A DNA stretch of 64,000 bases from Clostridium grantii DSM 8605 (GCF_900129965.1 NZ_FQXM01000002.1:398340-462339), one strand, 5' to 3'. Positions 55,066-63,532 are shown, counted from the stretch's first letter. Notes: generated from the letters alone by a model not told the origin. A program made the numbers and translations.

Positions 55066-56688
55066 TCATTTTTTTTTATCCCCGGTGAATAAGTGTATTT
55101 TAAACGTGTTTTTGTTACCATCCCAAGTGATTTTTTCTACTATTGTTTGAATAAGGTTTCTTTGTTGTTTTATATCAGTTAAGGTATCATATTCATTATT
55201 GAATTTTTTCAAAGTATCTAAAAGAATTTCTGTATTGTCAATTTGCTCATTATGTGAAGAATTATTTTTTTCAACTAAATCAAGCTTATCTTTTAATTTA
55301 TTGACTTCGTTATTTAACTTTCCCATTTCTGAAAAGATATACTTTGCAACCTGTTGATTATTGTTAAGGGATAATTGTTTTACAAGATTACTTATAGCTT
55401 TTTCTTTTTCAGCAATATTTTCTTTCAAATTTTGAATTGCATCAAGTTGAGAAGTATTTGAGGCTTCTTTTGTAATAGCCGCAGCTAATTCATCAATTAA
55501 AAGTGCTTTATTGTATGCTTTTAGTTCTTGAAGTACAAGAGTATCTAATCTATCCACACGGATATTGTGATTATCACATTTGTTTTTATAATTAGTATCT
55601 TTTGAAGAACAAACATAGTAATTATATCTTACGCCTTCTTCAGTTCTGGATTTATGACCAAGTTTAATTTTCATATTAGCACCACATACTTTACATTTAA
55701 GAATTCCAGTAAGAAGTGAAGTTGTGTTTCCAGTTCCTAAGCGTGGTAGTTTTTTATCTTTATTCTTATCTTGGGTAGATTGAACTTCTAACCATTCTTT
55801 CGAATCTATAACACCTTTATGTTTTGCCACAGCGGCTATCCATTCAGACATATTTCTTTCAATGGTAATTTTTTTGGTTTTATTATAAGTTAGGTAGCCA
55901 TTACCATTAGCATTTCCAAAAACGTTAATACCTAAATCTTTTAGATAGTTTTCAACGTCAGAATTTGATTTCACATAAAGAGGATTTGATAATAACCTTT
56001 TAACTTGTATAGTGGCCCAATCACCGCCATTTTTACCTTTAATATTGGCTAAGTATAGATATTTAACAACTTGGCTTAAAGATTGTAGTTCTAAATACTT
56101 AGAAAATATCAGTTTTACAACTTCCAATTCTTCTTTAATAGGAGTTAATTTCATTAATGATCTTTCTTTTAATTCTGCATCAATATAGGTGATTCTTTCA
56201 GCTTTAAAGCCGTAAGGTTCTTGCCCTCCCAGCCAACGTCCGGTTTTAGCCAGTTGCAACATATTATCCTTAACACGCTCAGCAATGGTCTCACGCTCTA
56301 ATTGAGCAAACACACTGGCAATATAGACCATAGCCCTACCCATAGGAGAACTTGTATCAAACTGCTCTCTAATAGACACAAAGCTTATGTTATTCTCCTG
56401 CAGTAATTCAAGAGTTGAGGAGAAGTCTGCAACATTTCTGCTGATTCTATCAAGTCTATAACAAATCAAGAAATCAAATTTATTTTCTTTAGCATCTTTT
56501 AAAAGTTGTTGGAATTGCGGTCTTTTAGTATCGCCGCCTGAAAAACCTTCATCTTCATATATGAAATATTCGTCAATATTAAGTCTTTCTCCATATTCTT
56601 TACATAGTTCTATCTGGTTCTCAATAGATTCACCTTTTCCCGTGAATAGGGATTTTCTGCTGTATATTGCGGCCTTCATTTTACTCAC
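55066..56688 (-). CDS. Large serine recombinase (site-specific integrase)
   Basis: A 540-residue recombinase. The resolvase-type catalytic domain (1-150) carries nucleophile Ser13 in AIYSRKS, with the Arg-rich LICYRLDRISRN and AQLERETIAERV. A Recombinase domain follows (about 170-290), then a zinc ribbon with CKVCGANMKIKLG and further cysteines (about 330-390), then a coiled coil rich in Lys/Asn/Glu (about 400-510). It would integrate and excise the element. GAGGTGA precedes the ATG. Its 3' end lies about 50 bases from the proposed attL, the usual placing for such integrases. Confidence 0.93.
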   Translation of the reverse strand: MSKMKAAIYSRKSLFTGKGESIENQIELCKEYGERLNIDEYFIYEDEGFSGGDTKRPQFQQLLKDAKENKFDFLICYRLDRISRNVADFSSTLELLQENNISFVSIREQFDTSSPMGRAMVYIASVFAQLERETIAERVKDNMLQLAKTGRWLGGQEPYGFKAERITYIDAELKERSLMKLTPIKEELEVVKLIFSKYLELQSLSQVVKYLYLANIKGKNGGDWATIQVKRLLSNPLYVKSNSDVENYLKDLGINVFGNANGNGYLTYNKTKKITIERNMSEWIAAVAKHKGVIDSKEWLEVQSTQDKNKDKKLPRLGTGNTTSLLTGILKCKVCGANMKIKLGHKSRTEEGVRYNYYVCSSKDTNYKNKCDNHNIRVDRLDTLVLQELKAYNKALLIDELAAAITKEASNTSQLDAIQNLKENIAEKEKAISNLVKQLSLNNNQQVAKYIFSEMGKLNNEVNKLKDKLDLVEKNNSSHNEQIDNTEILLDTLKKFNNEYDTLTDIKQQRNLIQTIVEKITWDGNKNTFKIHLFTGDKKK

Positions 56689-56801
56689 CTCAATTAATAT
56701 TTTATACTTTTAATTGAATTAATTTTTCTTATCTTTTTTATTTTTCGACAAAATACAACAAATGCACAATATGTAAAATATTTCTGCAAAGAGTATAAAA
56801 T

Positions 56802-57248
56802 TTACCCAAATTCATTTCTGAACTTGAGTTCAACAAACTTTTTATCAATGCTATATGTAGCAGCAATTTGATCTAAGGTTAATTCATAACAATTTTCCTC
56901 ACAAATATATGCAAGAAGTAGTTCTGCAGCAAATAAGTTAGCTTCATTTTCAAATTTTTCTGAAACAAAATTAGTATTACTATTGATAAAAACAGCATTT
57001 AGTTTAGTATGATGCAGGGCATGTCCTAATTCATGTGCACAGGTAGTAATTTGAGCATATTCATCAATAGAATCGTTAATATAAATGATTTTATTTTTTT
57101 TGAAATATTGATAAAAACCGTTTGTTTGTACCATTGGACATTTGATAACAATTATATGTAAATATTCTGCTAGTTCAAATGGATCATTGGTACCGTATTT
57201 TTTGATCAATTTTTTTACCGATTTTTTTATAGTTTCTTTTGAAGTCAA
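56802..57248 (-). CDS. ImmA/IrrE family metallo-endopeptidase
   Basis: A 148-residue zinc peptidase with HELGH at residues 72-76 (HExxH) and a downstream Glu-rich helix (ENEANLFAAELLL). In mobile elements it cleaves the repressor to trigger induction. It uses a TTG start behind GGGGGTG. It lies between the integrase and the CI-like repressor gene, its expected target. Confidence 0.88.
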   Translation of the reverse strand: MTSKETIKKSVKKLIKKYGTNDPFELAEYLHIIVIKCPMVQTNGFYQYFKKNKIIYINDSIDEYAQITTCAHELGHALHHTKLNAVFINSNTNFVSEKFENEANLFAAELLLAYICEENCYELTLDQIAATYSIDKKFVELKFRNEFG

Positions 57249-57362
57249 AAGAACACCCCCAAATTAGTTTTTTTACGATTATCACGCTAATTTGTAATCC
57301 TGTAGGGGGTAAATCTACCCTATTTGCATAAACCTTGTATAAAATTTTTACAGTGCATCTAA

Positions 57363-57769
57363 CTATTTAATAGCTTTAAGATAGGCAATATCAGATATAT
57401 TTTTACCAGTAGCCACTTCTACAAAATTCAAATCTTTTGCAATAGCATCAACTTTTTTAGAAGTATCAGTAACAGCAAGCTCTATAATTTCAAGTCTTTC
57501 TCCGATGGTCTTTCCTTCTTTATCTTTAGCTCTATCAAGTTGTTCAGAAAATGAGGTTTGAACTTCTGCAACTGTATTTATATTAATATCTAATTTTTCT
57601 AGTATTCTAGTATTAAGGTATTCTTATCTACTTTTAATTCTATTCTTGATACTTTTTCATCCATGGATGTTTGAGTTTCTTTTAAAGATATAATTTCATC
57701 AATCATTGAGTTTTGTGTTTTTTCCATAGAAGTGAGTTTTTCTAGTATTTTATTTAACATTGTTTCCAT
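57363..57769 (-). pseudogene. Frameshifted coiled-coil phage protein
   Basis: ATG 57769 opens a heptad-rich frame (METMLNKILEKLTSMEKTQN and on) that stops at 57599 after 56 residues. Coding continues in another frame (TVAEVQTSFSEQLDRAKDKE) to TAG at 57363. The break is a tandem duplication of 8 bases (57597-57604 and 57605-57612). Removing one copy gives one continuous 132-residue coiled coil. Similar proteins occur next to repressors in clostridial phages, with unknown role. Confidence 0.75.
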
Positions 57770-57784
57770 TTGAAAAACCTACCT

Positions 57785-58264
57785 TTATTCATTATTTTTC
57801 TTATATTTCTTAGGAGTGTATTTTTCTTTATTTCTCTTTTTGGCTATAGCCATTCCCATTTCCATAGCATCAATGATTGATTGAATAGCTTCTGGTGTGG
57901 CTGGATTACCATCAAACATTAAGCCTTCTGATGTTTCTAGATTTTTCTTAACTTCTTCTAAATATTCTGAGATTTCTTTTTTGTCTTTAGGAGTTAACAA
58001 ATCATTGGTTGTACTTGGTTGTAAATCAGGTTTGACGGAAGTTTGCTCATTGTAATTTTTTAAATCATGATTGCCTAGGAGGTAATCAATGGAAACGTTA
58101 AAGTGCTCTGCTATTTTTTGTAATGTTTCCATTTCAGGAATTTGCTTATTTTTTTCATATCTAGATATGGAACTTTTGTTTAAAAAGAAAATTTTAGCTA
58201 GTTCATCTTGAGTTAAACGAGCTTCTTTTCGTAATTCTTTTAATCGTTCACTGAATGTAGCCAT
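57785..58264 (-). CDS. XRE-family repressor (CI-like)
   Basis: A 159-residue regulator. The N-terminal helix-turn-helix is FSERLKELRKEARLTQDELA then KSSISRYEKNKQIPEMETLQ (residues 4-60), and a charged C-terminal part may be for oligomerisation. It should repress the rightward early genes. Start is ATG 58264 behind GAGGTGA, rather than the GTG that overlaps it. It is transcribed divergently from the Cro-like gene across 157 bases holding three copies of a likely operator. Confidence 0.88.
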   Translation of the reverse strand: MATFSERLKELRKEARLTQDELAKIFFLNKSSISRYEKNKQIPEMETLQKIAEHFNVSIDYLLGNHDLKNYNEQTSVKPDLQPSTTNDLLTPKDKKEISEYLEEVKKNLETSEGLMFDGNPATPEAIQSIIDAMEMGMAIAKKRNKEKYTPKKYKKNNE

Positions 58265-58294
58265 TAAAATCACCTCAATTTATATTATATCTTC

Positions 58295-58307
58295 AGTTGC
58301 GTTAAAA
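58295..58307 (+). promoter_or_regulatory. Repressor operator copy 1
   Basis: AGTTGCGTTAAAA, one of three AGTTGC-N-T-Y-AAAA sites between the divergent regulators. It lies upstream of a leftward TATAAT box near 58278. Confidence 0.5.
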
Positions 58308-58350
58308 TAAATAAATGTTGTTCAACAAGAAACTTTTTTTTAATAAACTA

Positions 58351-58378
58351 TTGACAAGTTGCATCAAAAGCCTATAAT
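58351..58378 (+). promoter_or_regulatory. Rightward early promoter
   Basis: -35 TTGACA (58351-58356), 16-base spacer, -10 TATAAT (58373-58378), 43 bases before the Cro-like start. Operator copy 2 fills the spacer. Confidence 0.75.
58357..58369 (+). promoter_or_regulatory. Repressor operator copy 2
   Basis: AGTTGCATCAAAA lies exactly between the -35 and -10 boxes of the rightward promoter, where a bound repressor would block RNA polymerase. Confidence 0.55.
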
Positions 58379-58392
58379 AGACTTATAAGTTG

Positions 58393-58406
58393 TTTTTGAA
58401 GCAACT
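58393..58406 (-). promoter_or_regulatory. Repressor operator copy 3
   Basis: AGTTGCTTCAAAAA on the minus strand, just after the expected start of rightward transcription. Confidence 0.5.
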
Positions 58407-58421
58407 AAAGGAGGCGAAAGA

Positions 58422-58661
58422 ATGTTAGTTCCAAATGAATTAAAGGCAGCTAGAATACGTGGCGGATATTCACAAAAAAAGTTAGCTCAATTAGCTCTTT
58501 TAGGAGAAACATCTTATTCTAAAAGAGAAAACGGAGTAGTGCCATTTACAATTAATGAAGTTAGTAATATAGCGAAAATTTTGAATTTATCTAGTGAAGA
58601 AATAATGAAGATTTTTTTTAATGAAAAAGTTGCGTTTGATGCAACCGATAAAATAAGTTAA
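58422..58661 (+). CDS. XRE-family helix-turn-helix protein (Cro-like)
   Basis: A 79-residue regulator consisting almost only of an HTH domain: LKAARIRGGYSQKKLAQLAL then TSYSKRENGVVPFTINEVSN. It heads the rightward early region, as Cro does. AAAGGAGG precedes the ATG. Its 3' end contains a further AGTTGC/GCAACC inverted pair (about 58627-58645), which may be another operator. Confidence 0.88.
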   Translation: MLVPNELKAARIRGGYSQKKLAQLALLGETSYSKRENGVVPFTINEVSNIAKILNLSSEEIMKIFFNEKVAFDATDKIS

Positions 58662-58691
58662 TTTATTTTATGCAATTTCAAGTTTTTAAAA

Positions 58692-58797
58692 CTATAGACA
58701 AACCACTTCAACTATTAAATTATACGTGTCCAAAACTCCTCAAAACGTAGAGATTTTGTACAAGTATAATTTAAGTTTACGTATGGTTTGTCTATAG
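58692..58797. repeat. MITE-like element, copy B
   Basis: A 106-base element with perfect 14-base terminal inverted repeats CTATAGACAAACCA (58692-58705) and its complement (58784-58797). It lies inside the prophage between the Cro-like and YqaJ genes, inverted relative to copy A. Confidence 0.75.
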
Positions 58798-58850
58798 GGT
58801 AGGTGGGGTAGTGAATAGTGGGTAGATATAAAGAGTGTAGGAGGCACATT

Positions 58851-59900
58851 ATGGTTGGTTTTATAGAAGATAAGGAAATTTTTGAAAGTGCAAGAGTTAT
58901 TTTTGATACTAGGAAGGATGATGAAGAAAGAACGAAATGGTTAAAAATTAGAGGCAAAAGCATTGGGGGTTCTGAGATTGCTAAAATTGCTGGATATAGT
59001 AAATATGGTTCGGCTTTAACAGTATTTAATGATAAGTTAGGACTTTCAGAAAAATTTAAAGGGAATATTCATACTGTCTTTGGAAATAGAATGAAGCCTT
59101 TGATAAAAGAATGGATACAAGATGATTTTGAAGAAGCTACTAAGATTGAATTAAGAATATTTGAGTACCCCTATATGATGATTCATAAGAAGTATAAATT
59201 CTTTTCAGCAAATATTAATGGGTTAGCAAGGTTTGAAGATAATTACAAATACTATGAAAATTTGGATACTAAAGAGAGTGAATTTATTCCTAAAAATGAG
59301 CTTGTAGGATTAGAAATTAAAACAGTTAGTGAGTTTTTAAAAAATAGGTGGGAAGGAGATGAAATTCCAAATGAATATTATTATAAATGTCAGTGGTATA
59401 TGGGGGTTACAGGGCTTAATTATTTTTTATTAGTTTATTTAATAGGGAAAGAAGTTAAGTGGAAAATAATTTCAAGAAATGAAGAGGCTATAAAAGTTTT
59501 GTTTGAAATAGGACAAGATTTCTGGGAAAAACACATACTTGAAAAAGTTCCACCTGCACCGGTTGGATTACCATGTGAAACCAAAGAAATACTTTATAAT
59601 CAAACACTAAATAAGGATATTGAAGTTAATATTGGTGATAACAAATTAGAAAGATATAAAGTAATAGATGAGCAAATCAAAGCTTTAGAGAAGGAAAAGG
59701 AGCAATTAAAACAATTAATATATTTAGAATTAGGAGAAAGTAAAAAGGGTTCTAATGGACTATATAAAGTAACTAGATATGAAATTAAAAAAGATAAAAT
59801 AGATAGTAAACTTTTAAATGAAAAATATCCAGTTACTTATGCAGCTATAAAAAATGGAACAACAGAATATGTGACCATGAGAATTACAAAATGTAAATAA
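58851..59900 (+). CDS. YqaJ-family viral recombinase (exonuclease)
   Basis: A 349-residue nuclease of the YqaJ/lambda-exonuclease fold, used in phage DNA recombination. Core pieces: KIRGKSIGGSEIAKIAGYSK, then a central VGLEIKTVSEFL with the metal-binding Glu-x-Lys, and a final YYYKCQWYMGVTG. The C-terminal 90 residues include a coiled coil. Start ATG 58851 is behind AGGAGG; an in-frame ATG at 58818 has no such site. No RecT-type annealing partner follows, which is unusual. Confidence 0.9.
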   Translation: MVGFIEDKEIFESARVIFDTRKDDEERTKWLKIRGKSIGGSEIAKIAGYSKYGSALTVFNDKLGLSEKFKGNIHTVFGNRMKPLIKEWIQDDFEEATKIELRIFEYPYMMIHKKYKFFSANINGLARFEDNYKYYENLDTKESEFIPKNELVGLEIKTVSEFLKNRWEGDEIPNEYYYKCQWYMGVTGLNYFLLVYLIGKEVKWKIISRNEEAIKVLFEIGQDFWEKHILEKVPPAPVGLPCETKEILYNQTLNKDIEVNIGDNKLERYKVIDEQIKALEKEKEQLKQLIYLELGESKKGSNGLYKVTRYEIKKDKIDSKLLNEKYPVTYAAIKNGTTEYVTMRITKCK

Positions 59901-59929
59901 AAATATATTCACAAAAGAAGGTGAAATAA

Positions 59930-60889
59930 ATGGCAGATGTAAAGTGGATTAAAATAACAACTTCAATCTTTGATGATGAAAAAATAAAGCTTATAGATTC
60001 AATGCCAGAGAGTGATGGAATATTTACCATTTGGATTAAGCTTTTAGTTCTTGCAGGTAAAATATATGATGAAGGGTATATCTATCTTGATGAAAATATA
60101 CCTTTCACAGATGAGATGCTTGCTGCAATATTTAACAGACCTCTTAATACCATTCGCTTAGCTTTAGATGTATTTAAGAAATTTAAGATGATAGAAATAC
60201 TTGATAATAACTTTATATTCATTTCTAACTGGGGTAAACATCAAAGCCTTGATAAATTAGAAAAGTTAAAGGATCAGAATAGAAAAAGAGTAGCTAGGCA
60301 TAGGGAATAGAAGAAAGAAGTCAAGCCTACCCCTAAAGATGAAATATGTAGCGAGAGTGTAGAAAATAGATTTGATAAAAGTAATTTTAAGATGAAGGAT
60401 GTTAAATTAGATGTAATGTTAAGTAACAAAAATGTAATGTTACGTAATGATGTAGAAGAAGAGAGAGATAAAGAAGAAAGAGATAAAGAAGAAAGAGATA
60501 AAGAAGAAAGAGATAAAGAAGAAAGAGATAAAGAAGAAAGAGATAAAGAAGAAGATTTAGAAAGAGAAAAAGAAAGAAGAAAAGAAGAGATTTCAACGTG
60601 GTCTACTGATTTTTCTCTTGAAGCTTGTAATTATTATGAAAAAGCAGGATTTGGGACTATATCACAAATCACTTTAGATAAAATAACTGACATGGTAAAT
60701 GAATTTACTCTTGAGTGGTTTAAGGGTGCTGTAGATATTGCAGTTATGAGAAATAAAAAAAGTCTTAGTTATGTTCAAGGGGTTTTAAACAATTGGAGAG
60801 CAGAAGGAAGGGAAGAAAAAAATGGATCTACAAGCCACCATAAAAAGGATGCAAGCAGCTTGTACGATTTCTCAATGTTCGGAGGATAA
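59930..60889 (+). pseudogene. Phage replisome organiser (DnaD-like) interrupted by an amber codon
   Basis: Residues 1-126 (59930-60310) match the N-terminal winged-helix domain of phage replisome organisers (MADVKWIKITTSIFDDEKIK). A single TAG at 60308-60310 follows ARHRE. The same frame then stays open to 60889 and encodes a Lys/Glu linker with six RDKEE repeats and a DnaD/DnaB_2-type domain ending YVQGVLNNW. A Gln codon (CAG) mutated to TAG would explain it, giving a 319-residue gene. Alternatively the C-terminal half is made from an internal start (ATG 60392, without a good ribosome site) or by suppression. Confidence 0.8.
60464..60553 (+). repeat. Six tandem 15-base repeats (RDKEE units)
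   Basis: Almost identical copies of agagataaagaagaa inside the DnaD-like gene. They code a charged linker of six RDKEE units and are likely to vary in number between strains. Confidence 0.9.
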
Positions 60890-61601
60890 ATATAAGTGTG
60901 AAGAGTGTATGGATACTACTTGGATTATAAATGAAAACAATGTTTGTACCAGATGTGAATGTTATGAAAAAAGAATTATCGAGAATGCCTGGAGTAGATT
61001 TGGAGTTAAACCAGAAGAGGTTGCAAAAGTTAACGATTATAAGCCCTTCGATGATGTAACCTATGAAGTTAAAAATAAAGCCATTAAATATATACAAAAC
61101 TTTGATGGAATAAAGAAAGGAAAAGAAAATAGTTTTGGCTTATTTGGTCAGCCAGGGGCAGGGAAAAGCCACTTAGTAATTGCCATAGGAGCTGCTTTAC
61201 TAAATAGGCAAGAGAAATTTATTAAAGTGGTTTATATGCCTTATGAAGAAGTGATTAGAGATTTAAAAGCCAATGCCATGGATGATGAAAATTATATAAA
61301 AATTCAATCAAAGTATTGCAGAGCGGAGCTGCTGATAATGGATGATTTATTTAAAAGCAAAGTGAAAAACAATAAGTTGATTGCAGAATTAAACAGCTCA
61401 GACATCAAACATATATACCCAATTATTAATTATAGATATTTAAATAAATTACCTGTTTTAGTGTCAAGTGAGTGTACTCCACAAATGTTGATTGAGTTAG
61501 ATGAAGCTATTGCTAGAAGAATTTTAGAAATGTGCGGGGATAATATAACGGTTTTTAAAGGAATTAAATATAATTATAGTTTGAAAAAATTTATTAAGTA
61601 A
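60822..61601 (+). CDS. DnaC-like helicase-loader ATPase
   Basis: A 259-residue AAA+ protein. The N-terminal zinc motif has CEECMDTTW and CTRCECYEKR. Walker A is GQPGAGKSH near residue 110, Walker B is LLIMDDLFKSK, and the arginine finger is in EAIARRILEMCG. It would load the replicative helicase on phage DNA with the replisome organiser. It overlaps the previous gene by 68 bases with GGAAGGGAAG before the ATG; this coupling suggests the DnaD-like C-terminus is still translated. Confidence 0.9.
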   Translation: MDLQATIKRMQAACTISQCSEDKYKCEECMDTTWIINENNVCTRCECYEKRIIENAWSRFGVKPEEVAKVNDYKPFDDVTYEVKNKAIKYIQNFDGIKKGKENSFGLFGQPGAGKSHLVIAIGAALLNRQEKFIKVVYMPYEEVIRDLKANAMDDENYIKIQSKYCRAELLIMDDLFKSKVKNNKLIAELNSSDIKHIYPIINYRYLNKLPVLVSSECTPQMLIELDEAIARRILEMCGDNITVFKGIKYNYSLKKFIK

Positions 61602-61881
61602 ATAAAGGCTATGTTTTAAGAAATTGTTGATTTCATATAATATCGAAAACAATTCTAAATTTATTTTAACTAATGTAGCTAAAATTTTCTAACTCGCAAG
61701 CTCAGACAAGAAAATTTCTTAACGCTCCATGATTTAAACTAAACAAGAATAGTAGATTCTCATTATAATGAACTCCACAATTTAAAACATATCCTCAGTT
61801 AACTAATGGAAAGCTTTAAATAAATGTAAAAATCAACATTTATTTAAAACAGAAATTAAATAGAAAATGGAGGATGGGAAA
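61602..61881. other. Non-coding gap with hairpin
   Basis: About 280 AT-rich bases without a gene. A perfect 13-base inverted repeat (61815-61827 with 61836-61848), TTTAAATAAATGT and complement, lies 34 bases before the AbrB-like start. Nothing else recognised. Confidence 0.4.
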
Positions 61882-62148
61882 ATGAAAGCAACAGGAATTG
61901 TAAGAAGATTAGATGAGTTAGGAAGAATAGTTATACCAAAGGAGTTAAGAAAGAAACTTAATTTCGTTGAAAAAGAAACACAAATTAATATATCAAAGGA
62001 AGAAGTTTATCTTAAAAAATATAGTGTTGGATGTATGCAATGTGGTGAGGTTAATGGAGTAATTACTACTGGTAAAGTTTCATTATGTAGAAAGTGTTTA
62101 AAAGAAATGGTTGATTATGTTAAAATAAATACCGACATTTTAGGTTAA
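61882..62148 (+). CDS. AbrB/SpoVT-like DNA-binding protein with zinc ribbon
   Basis: An 88-residue regulator. Residues 1-47 are a swapped-hairpin AbrB domain (GIVRRLDELGRIVIPKELRK). The second half has C51, C54, C69 and C72 in two CxxC pairs, a zinc ribbon. AbrB-type proteins with this tail are common in clostridial phages and plasmids. Start ATG 61882 is behind GGAGGATGGG, which overlaps the in-frame ATG at 61867. Target unknown. Confidence 0.88.
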   Translation: MKATGIVRRLDELGRIVIPKELRKKLNFVEKETQINISKEEVYLKKYSVGCMQCGEVNGVITTGKVSLCRKCLKEMVDYVKINTDILG

Positions 62149-62409
62149 AAGGTAAGAATGTTGAATCTTGTTATCAGAACAGTGGACAACCAGTGCTCAA
62201 TAGGATGCACAAAATGAAGGGCAGAAATGGATCCATAGCACATTCCAATTAAAAGTAGGAATAATGATCTTTGAAAATTGAATAATACGGTATTATGAAG
62301 AAATATAAAGATGTAGAAATATGAGAAATATGTTATAATTTCCATATAAGTTAATATAATTTATTTATTACTTTATAGAAACTAACGTATTAATAGGAGG
62401 GGTTTTATT
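62149..62409. other. Non-coding gap, promoter for the small-gene cassette
   Basis: About 260 bases. No gene is visible. A TATAAT box at 62334-62339 precedes the DUF4177-like gene. The 16-base sequence TGAATAATACGGTATT at 62279-62294 recurs inverted at 63495-63510. Confidence 0.45.
62279..62294 (+). repeat. 16-bp repeat, left copy flanking cassette
   Basis: TGAATAATACGGTATT is the exact reverse complement of 63495-63510, bounding four small genes. Confidence 0.55.
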
Positions 62410-62604
62410 TTGGAAAAGTGGGAATATACTACTATTAAAATACAACTTAAGGGATTTCAGGGAGGTATATTGGAAGTAAAAGATTTTGACGACGAACTCA
62501 ATAAAATGGGAGAACAAGGGTGGGAATTAGTATCTTGTTTTTCTACAAATGGAGGATCAGGTTATGGCAGAGAGGCAATAGCAGTTTTTAAGAGAAGAAA
62601 GTAA
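62410..62604 (+). CDS. DUF4177-like small protein
   Basis: A 64-residue protein that begins MEKWEYTTIKIQLKG and has LNKMGEQGWELVSCFS, the core of DUF4177, a small alpha/beta family of unknown role. A TTG start is used, 11 bases after TAGGAGGGG. First gene of a run of four small genes near the right end of the window. Confidence 0.75.
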   Translation: MEKWEYTTIKIQLKGFQGGILEVKDFDDELNKMGEQGWELVSCFSTNGGSGYGREAIAVFKRRK

Positions 62605-62611
62605 TTTTGGT

Positions 62612-62770
62612 GTGCCTTTTATTCCAGAAATATTAGTAAAAATATGTGTAGTAATATTTGCTATAATAATAGCCTGTGAATATTTTATACAAACAAAATG
62701 GGGTTATTGGAGCATGTTGATTTATTCAGTTTTACTCTGTTGTGTAAGTATTTTTCAAGCAAATAAATAG
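62612..62770 (+). CDS. Possible small two-helix membrane protein
   Basis: A 52-residue open frame from GTG 62612, 7 bases after the DUF4177-like stop. Two hydrophobic stretches (about 5-24 and 32-47) with short polar ends suggest a hairpin membrane protein. The ribosome site is weak (AAGAAAG), so the call rests on position and hydrophobicity. Phage genomes often carry such small membrane proteins. Confidence 0.35.
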   Translation: MPFIPEILVKICVVIFAIIIACEYFIQTKWGYWSMLIYSVLLCCVSIFQANK

Positions 62771-62909
62771 GGTAGTCAACCCTTTATAGGTAATGCTATT
62801 TATGCTGCTATTGTTACTATATATACAATATTGCATTCTAAATATTTTATAGGGGATATTGTGTCTAATGAATAATATTCTTTCATAATCAAATCATGGA
62901 GTTGATATT

Positions 62910-63227
62910 TTGATAAAGATTACAAGAAAAAAGGGATATGCAGATAGTTTGCGAAAATACAAAATAATATTAGATAATAATTATTTAGGTGATATTAATC
63001 AGGAGGAAATAAAAAGTTTTGAAGTTGCACCAGGTGAGCATACAATTTATTTAAATATTGATTGGTGTAGAAGTAATAAATTGGATTTTTATATTTCAGA
63101 AAATGATGTTATTGAATTTGAGTGTGGAAGTTCTTTGAGAAGCTGGAGATACTTTTTTGGTCTTATTTATATAACCTTTCTGAAAAATAAATATTTATGG
63201 ATAAAAACAGTAGATAAATTTAATTAG
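62910..63227 (+). CDS. Small protein of unknown function, 105 residues
   Basis: Starts at TTG behind GGAG (8-base spacing). The first 75 residues look like a small beta-sandwich (YKIILDNNYLGDINQEEIKS, then EVAPGEHTIYLNIDW), similar in style to PEGA-type modules that carry short ligands. A hydrophobic stretch near 80-92 (RYFFGLIYITFL) could touch the membrane. I do not know a named family and propose no function. Confidence 0.65.
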   Translation: MIKITRKKGYADSLRKYKIILDNNYLGDINQEEIKSFEVAPGEHTIYLNIDWCRSNKLDFYISENDVIEFECGSSLRSWRYFFGLIYITFLKNKYLWIKTVDKFN

Positions 63228-63260
63228 CAATATTCTTATTAGGTGAAGGGAGAGAACAAC

Positions 63261-63446
63261 ATGAGAGTTTGTAAGAATTGTGAGTCAAAGATGGTAGAGG
63301 GATACAAAATGAAAATAAATACTACTACGTTATTCGCAGATATGACTATTGCAAAAAAAGGTTTTAGTGAAAAGCCTACAGTGGCAGTGTGTCCTATTTG
63401 TGGAGAAATAAGTTTATATATTGAAAAGATTGATAAGGTTAAATAA
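63261..63446 (+). CDS. Small zinc-ribbon protein
   Basis: A 61-residue protein, MRVCKNCESKMVEGYKMKIN, with CxxC at 4-7 and a second CPICG about 40 residues later. It resembles small nucleic-acid-binding zinc-ribbon proteins found in Firmicutes. Start ATG 63261 is behind AAGGGAGAG; the in-frame GTG 63243 is too close to that site. It is the last gene before a terminator. Confidence 0.7.
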   Translation: MRVCKNCESKMVEGYKMKINTTTLFADMTIAKKGFSEKPTVAVCPICGEISLYIEKIDKVK

Positions 63447-63492
63447 TGAGCATAACAGTTGTTTGTGATTCTAATCCAATTTAATAATTTTT

Positions 63493-63532
63493 AAAATACC
63501 GTATTATTCATAACTGAATTTTACGGTATTTT
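63493..63532 (+). terminator. Terminator ending the small-gene cassette
   Basis: Perfect stem AAAATACCGTA (63493-63503) with its complement (63522-63532) and a T-run. Includes the right copy of the 16-base repeat. Confidence 0.75.

Noticed and set aside
57249..57362. Possible regulatory RNA between ImmA/IrrE and the coiled-coil relic
   Set aside because: Only weak repeats and no promoter/terminator pair; nothing beyond an ordinary spacer is supported.
60464..60553. Regular short repeats that at first look like a CRISPR array
   Set aside because: There are no spacers; the 15-base units are contiguous, in frame and code RDKEE repeats.
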